Below are positions 60,025 through 64,000 of a stretch of DNA of 64,000 nt, piece by piece. Every line of letters begins with the position of its first letter. Within the stretch, counting starts at the first letter, position 1. The translations under genes and the position numbers were made by a program. Under the pieces are notes generated by a model. That model was not told where the DNA came from. It worked only from the letters and a program-made list of their open reading frames with translations, and made no database searches. The DNA comes from JAJECS01 sp965198185 (GTDB lineage: Bacteria; Chloroflexota; UBA11872): positions 372,001 through 436,000 of the forward strand of contig CBDAOU010000002.1 in NCBI GenBank assembly GCA_965198185.1, written 5' to 3'.

Positions 60025-60916
60025 TCCTTTGGATTCGGCGGCGCGCGGCATGAACCGCGTCCGGATGGCGGGGGCCAGTCACACCGGGACCCTTGCCGCG
60101 TGGGTGAGCGCGAACCGGTGGATCTCGGTCCTGTTGACAGTTGCCGCGGCGATGATGCTGTTCGCGATCATTGCCCCCTGGATCGCGCCGGGCGACCCAA
60201 CGGAGGTCGTGCTGTCGGAGCGCTACCTCCCGCTGTGGTCGGATGGGCATGCGCTTGGAACCGATCATCTGGGCCGCGACTACCTCAGCCGGCTGGTCGT
60301 CGGTGGACGTCTCTCGATCATGGCGGGGCTCATCCCGGCGTTCGGCGCAATGGTCGCGGGCCTGGTCATCGGGATGACGAGCGGCTACTTCGGCGGTTGG
60401 GTGGATTCCGTGCTCATGCGGATCATCGACGTGCTGCTCGCCTTTCCATTCCTCTTGCTGGTGATCCTCATGGTTGCCGTGCTGGGGACGGACATTCGAA
60501 ACGCCATGATCGCCCTGATGATCGGCGGCACTCCGGGAACCGCCCGGACCCTGCGCAGCCTGGTGCTTTCGATCAAGCAGCGCCCGTTTGTCGAGGCTGC
60601 GGAGGTGTCGGGACTTGGCGGCTGGCGGATCATCCGGTATGAGATTTTTCCGAACGTGCTGCCGCTGGCCGTGGCGCTCATGACGATCCAGATGAGCTGG
60701 ATGATCGTGGCAATCGCCGGGCTCAGTTTCCTGGGCCTGGGTGTCAGGCCGCCGGACGCGGACTGGGGCACGCTCATTGCCGACGCGCGCGGCCACATCT
60801 TCCGGGCCCCCTATCTGGCTCTGATACCGAGTGTCCTGGTGGCCTTGGTGTCGTTTGTGTTCTTTGTGCTTGGCGACGCCCTGCAGCGCACGCTGGGCGA
60901 GGAACGGGTTCGGTAG
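60011..60916 (+). CDS. dppC: Opp/Dpp-type ABC transporter permease (DppC-like)
   Basis: The 301-residue membrane protein is the second permease. HALGTDHLGRDYLSRLVVGG, LVIGMTSGYFGGWVDSVLMR, the coupling loop PFVEAAEVSGLGGWRIIRYE and LSFLGLGVRPPDADWGTLI are all typical DppC blocks. It lacks the large insertion found in the permease at 51277, so the two importers belong to different subgroups. It overlaps dppB and precedes the M20 peptidase gene by 78 bases. Confidence 0.92.
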   Translation: MRGHDPLDSAARGMNRVRMAGASHTGTLAAWVSANRWISVLLTVAAAMMLFAIIAPWIAPGDPTEVVLSERYLPLWSDGHALGTDHLGRDYLSRLVVGGRLSIMAGLIPAFGAMVAGLVIGMTSGYFGGWVDSVLMRIIDVLLAFPFLLLVILMVAVLGTDIRNAMIALMIGGTPGTARTLRSLVLSIKQRPFVEAAEVSGLGGWRIIRYEIFPNVLPLAVALMTIQMSWMIVAIAGLSFLGLGVRPPDADWGTLIADARGHIFRAPYLALIPSVLVALVSFVFFVLGDALQRTLGEERVR

Positions 60917-60994
60917 GCCCCGAGTTGGCGATCGCGGCGGCGCGGGGAGGATGGAGGCGAAGGTGAACCGGCTGGAGGGAGGAGGCGTCGGGAA

Positions 60995-62290
60995 ATGAGC
61001 GACCGATCGCACGAGGCTGTGCGGCAAATGGCTCTCGAACGCGTTGAGGCCATGCACGCCGAGACCATCGGACTGCTGGGGGAGTTGCTTTCCATTCCAA
61101 GCCCGACGGGCTCGGAGGCGGCCGCGCAAGTCTGGGTGGCCGAGCAGTTTTCGGAACTCGGCCTGGACGTTGACACGTTCGACTGCGACCCGGCGGCGCT
61201 AGCGTCGCTGCCCGGCTGGACGCCGTCCAAGTGGTCCTACGAGAACCGTCCCAACGTCGTGGGCGTCTGGAAAGGCACCGGGGGCGGCCGCTCGCTGATC
61301 CTCAACGCGCACATCGACACCGTCCCGGCCGAACCCGTCGAGCTTTGGACCCACGATCCGTGGGGGGCGACGATCGTGGGCGATCGCATGTATGCGCGCG
61401 GCGCCATCGACGACAAGGGCGGGATCGTTGACATCCTGGCCGCCGTGCGCGCGCTGCAGGAGGCGGGATTCGAGCCCGCGGGGGACATCATCCTGCAGAG
61501 CGCCATCGACGAAGAGGCCGCCGCCAACGGCACGCTGGCTTGCATGGCGCGCGGCTACACGGCGGATGCGGCCTGGATGGTCGATGGTTCGCCGTTGGGC
61601 CGTGCCTACACGAACCATTCAGGGCAGGTGCAGTTCGTCGTTCGCGTCTTTGGCAGCGGCGGGTCGCCGGTGCGGTCGGATCGAGAGACCGACGCCATCC
61701 ACCTGGCCATGCAGGTCGCCGAAGCGCTGCGCGGACTGCGGGACCAAAAGCGCGCCGCGCCGCTTCCAGGCGGCTGGAATGCTATCGAGAACGAGATCCA
61801 CTTCTCCGTCGGTCGTATCCGCGGCGGGGAGTGGTATTCCAACCTCCCGGCCAAATGCGAGATCGAGTGCTGCATGGCCTTCAACCCCCCGGACTCGCTG
61901 GCGTCGACTCGGCGGGAGATCCGGCAGACGATCGACGCGTTCGCTCGGCAAGACCCGTGGCTGCGCGACCACCCGCCCGAGGTCGAGTTCGAGGGGCTTG
62001 CGACCGAACCGGTCTGGCTGCTGCGCGAGGACGACCCCTTCTATCAGACCTTTGCCCGCGTCCATGAGGAGATCGCCGGAATTCCCGTGCGCTGGATAAC
62101 CGTCAACGCCTGGTGCGACATCCGGCATTTCAGCTTTCACAAGTACACGCCGGCCTTGATTCTCGGCCCAGGCAGCGGTGGCGGGGCGCATGCGCCGGAC
62201 GAGTACATTGAGCTGCCGAGCATGGTGCCGGTGATCCAGTTCGTGGCAGCCATGGCCATGGAATGGTGTGGAAACGAGATGCAGCCGTGA
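60995..62290 (+). CDS. M20 family metallopeptidase (ArgE/DapE/ACY1 type)
   Basis: The 431-residue protein is a two-zinc amidohydrolase/peptidase. LLSIPSPTGSE starts the fold, the first zinc motif is LILNAHIDTVP, and the bridging Asp is in YARGAIDDKGG. The catalytic Glu pair is in SAIDEEAAANG, and further ligands are in AWMVDGSPLG and GGGAHAPDEYIELPS. A dimerisation domain lies in the middle. Family substrates are N-acyl amino acids or dipeptides. Its place after the dipeptide-type importer suggests that it processes the imported compound. A GGAGG-rich site precedes the ATG. Confidence 0.9.
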   Translation: MSDRSHEAVRQMALERVEAMHAETIGLLGELLSIPSPTGSEAAAQVWVAEQFSELGLDVDTFDCDPAALASLPGWTPSKWSYENRPNVVGVWKGTGGGRSLILNAHIDTVPAEPVELWTHDPWGATIVGDRMYARGAIDDKGGIVDILAAVRALQEAGFEPAGDIILQSAIDEEAAANGTLACMARGYTADAAWMVDGSPLGRAYTNHSGQVQFVVRVFGSGGSPVRSDRETDAIHLAMQVAEALRGLRDQKRAAPLPGGWNAIENEIHFSVGRIRGGEWYSNLPAKCEIECCMAFNPPDSLASTRREIRQTIDAFARQDPWLRDHPPEVEFEGLATEPVWLLREDDPFYQTFARVHEEIAGIPVRWITVNAWCDIRHFSFHKYTPALILGPGSGGGAHAPDEYIELPSMVPVIQFVAAMAMEWCGNEMQP

Positions 62291-63320
62291 CTCCAGTCAT
62301 TGACACGCACGCCCATCTCATCGACCGACAGGAGCCCGGCTACGACGGGGTGGCGCACAAGTGGGGCGGCGCCCGATGGGGCGGGGGCGTTGACGACCTC
62401 ATCGCGCAAATGGACCACGCCGGCATCGACTATGCCTGCCTGCTTACGTCCACGATCATTGACGTGATGGAGCATTTTCACCCCGACGTCCGTGACGACA
62501 TCCTGGTCAGCTTCGATCCATTCATCAACAAGGCCTGCTACTGGCGCGACTGGGCGGCGCACAAAGATCGCTTCTTCCTGTTTGCCGACTCCATCGATCC
62601 ACGCGTGCCCGGCTACGTCGAACGGGCGGCGCGCGACCTGGACAACGGCGCGACCGGTCTCAAAATCCTGCCCGCCTTCACGAACTCGACCATCGACGAG
62701 CCAGGCTGGCGGCCTATATTCGAGTTGATGTCGGACCGGCAGGTGCCCTGCATCATCGATCTCTCCTATTGGTATCTGCATTTCCCATGGTTCGCGCCGC
62801 GGCTCGTCGGCAAGTACGGGTCATTCGGGAATTCGCCGAGACCGTCCATACAGTGGCGGAGGCGTATCCCGACGTGCGTATGGAAATCACGCATTACGGG
62901 ACTCCTATTCTCAGACCGAATGAGTTGACGAGCGTTCAATATGGCGAAGCCGAGCCCAAATCACTCGCCAACGGAGAGATCGATTACGAGCTGCTGCAAG
63001 GACCGATCGACATGATCTCGCCCCACCCAAACCTGTTCTGCGGGCTGTCGGCCTATCAACACGTCATCCCCGCAAACGAGAAGTATCCGTATCGCAGCGC
63101 GCTGCAAATCATTGAAGTTCTGGCGCAAGGCCTCGGTGCCGACCGGATCATCTTCGGAACCGATTGGCCGTATTTGGGGCACGTGGGATATCCAGAGCTC
63201 ATCAGGTCCATTCGCGACGCGCCGTTCCTCAGCAGCGAGGAGTCGGCCATGATCCTGGGAGGGACCGCGTGCAGGTTCCTGTGGGGAGAGGATTCGGATG
63301 CGTACCCGGCCGGAAGATGA
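62287..63320 (+). pseudogene. Amidohydrolase (amidohydrolase 2 family), frameshifted
   Basis: The metal-dependent hydrolase starts at a GTG (62287) overlapping the peptidase stop (GTGA). The first frame reads TPVIDTHAHLIDRQEPGYDG, VDDLIAQMDHAGIDYACLL, DNGATGLKILPAF and VPCIIDLSYWYLHFPWFAPR. After about 62,820 the homology continues in another frame: VIREFAETVHTVAEAYPDVR, HPNLFCGLSAY and ADRIIFGTDWPYLGHVGYPE. The DTHAH and GTDWP metal motifs are thus in different frames. One indel in 62,800-62,825 explains this. It could be a sequencing error or a true lesion. The family includes decarboxylases and lactonases. Confidence 0.82.
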
Positions 63321-63446
63321 GGCCGATAGGGGCAGCGGACGAGCGTGAAGCAAGTGGTTGGAACAGTAACCGGTACAGGCCCAACACGGGGTCCTACCGC
63401 GGCCGGTTCCGTAGAGCATCCCGGCGAGCGTTCTCGGGACGACTCC

Positions 63447-64000
63447 GTGCTGCTGAGCGTCGAGAATCTTCGCACGCAATTCCACACCAAGAATGGAATC
63501 GTGCGAGCTGTCAACGGCGTGTCGTTCTCGGTCCGTCGCGGTGAAGTCGTCGGTATTGTCGGCGAGTCGGGATGCGGCAAGAGCGTCACCGCGCTTTCGA
63601 TTCTCGGCCTGATCCGGCCGCCTGGCGAAATCGTGTCCGGGCGGGTGCTATTCGAGGGGCAGGACCTGGTCGGCGCGTCCATCGGGACGCTGCGCCAGAT
63701 TCGGGGAAAGGAGATCGCCATGATCTTCCAGAACCCGCTCAGCTCGCTCAATCCCGTGCTCACCATCGGCTTTCAGATCCAGGAAGCGATCCTCGAACAC
63801 GACCACATGGGTCGCCGCGCGGCCCGGGAGCGCGCCCTGGACCTGCTTCAGCGTGTCGGGATACCGGAGGCCGAGCGCCGCCTGCACCAGTATCCCCACC
63901 AATTCAGTGGCGGGATGGCCCAGCGCGCCATGATCGCCATGGCGCTAGCCAATCGACCCAAGCTCCTCATCGCCGACGAGCCGACAACCGCGCTGGATGT
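63447..64000 (+). CDS. dppD: Opp/Dpp-type ABC transporter ATP-binding protein, partial
   Basis: The product is cut by the window edge after about 184 residues. It is the ATPase of the dipeptide-type importer. VENLRTQFHTKNGIVRAVNG precedes Walker A in GIVGESGCGKSVTALSIL. The Q-loop is IFQNPLSSLNPVLTIG, the signature is QFSGGMAQRAMIAMALA, and Walker B with the D-loop is LLIADEPTTALD. A GTG at 63447 was chosen because family members begin a few residues before this block; a GTG at 63345 in the same frame would add 34 residues. The rest, including the C-terminal oligopeptide domain, is outside the window. Confidence 0.88.
   Translation, partial: MLLSVENLRTQFHTKNGIVRAVNGVSFSVRRGEVVGIVGESGCGKSVTALSILGLIRPPGEIVSGRVLFEGQDLVGASIGTLRQIRGKEIAMIFQNPLSSLNPVLTIGFQIQEAILEHDHMGRRAARERALDLLQRVGIPEAERRLHQYPHQFSGGMAQRAMIAMALANRPKLLIADEPTTALD

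Noticed and set aside
62800..62830. Programmed ribosomal frameshifting in the amidohydrolase (and in thiN and the Ldh-family gene)
   Set aside because: No slippery heptamer with stop codon or downstream structure was seen, and these families do not use it; a mutation or assembly error is simpler.

Overview
The window is a 64 kb piece of a high-GC bacterial chromosome. It most resembles a Chloroflexota genome; this is an inference, since there is no rRNA or other decisive marker. The supporting signs are two extracellular solute-binding lipoproteins whose N-termini carry long EVPVETVV-type repeats, several lipoproteins with Pro/Thr-rich or PTPT-rich spacers, PdxST vitamin B6 synthesis, a DarA-type c-di-AMP receptor directly after tmk, many small catabolic enzymes (mandelate-racemase family, HpcH aldolase, PhyH dioxygenase, Gfo/Idh, amidohydrolase), and many dispersed palindromic repeats. 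Gene density is high, and GTGA or ATGA start/stop overlaps are common.

Region by region. 0-5.3 kb: a GNAT acetyltransferase, a secreted cyclophilin, a nucleoside hydrolase, a tandem-repeat spacer, a GH15 glucoamylase-like enzyme and a cyclophilin-like-fold protein. 5.4-13.8 kb: lexA, then dinB followed by a DUF4130-like protein, an SbcD/Mre11-like protein, an SbcC/YhaN-like protein, a small membrane protein and a methyltransferase. The last four overlap or nearly touch. Both the nuclease-like and the ATPase-like member appear to have lost their catalytic motifs. 13.9-21.3 kb: a two-domain GNAT protein, a class I aminotransferase, the R3H-type ATPase/tmk/darA operon, another GNAT-like protein, and pdxST. 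21.5-29 kb: an orphan HTH protein, a frameshifted thiamine pyrophosphokinase, an HpcH aldolase, GNAT and mandelate-racemase genes, a lipoprotein, nrnA, and an IscA/ErpA-type Fe-S protein. 29-37.5 kb: an aldolase/dehydrogenase fusion, a CinA-like protein, a methyltransferase, an LCP protein, a Gfo/Idh oxidoreductase, a PhyH dioxygenase and a frameshifted Ldh-family dehydrogenase. 37.6-44.3 kb: a heavily frameshifted beta-propeller/LRR lipoprotein, a repeat cluster, an MFS transporter, an intact beta-propeller lipoprotein, SixA, a MOSC protein and tRNA-Leu(GAG). 44.5-51.2 kb: an FtsX-type permease with its adaptor, and a large BNR-type propeller protein. 51.3-64 kb: two oligopeptide-type (Opp/Dpp) ABC importers. 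The second is followed by an M20 peptidase, a frameshifted amidohydrolase and an ATPase gene cut by the window edge.

Three things deserve most attention. First, the apparently inactive Mre11-Rad50-like pair in an operon beside lexA and dinB. Second, three copies of a 128-129 bp MITE with IS5-like ends and CTAG borders; each copy abuts a gene so that the CTAG supplies that gene's TAG stop. Third, families of dispersed hairpins, one of which shows compensatory base changes. Several genes (thiN, Ldh family, amidohydrolase, propeller/LRR lipoprotein) are split by frameshifts. Read data are needed to decide whether these are real decay or assembly errors.
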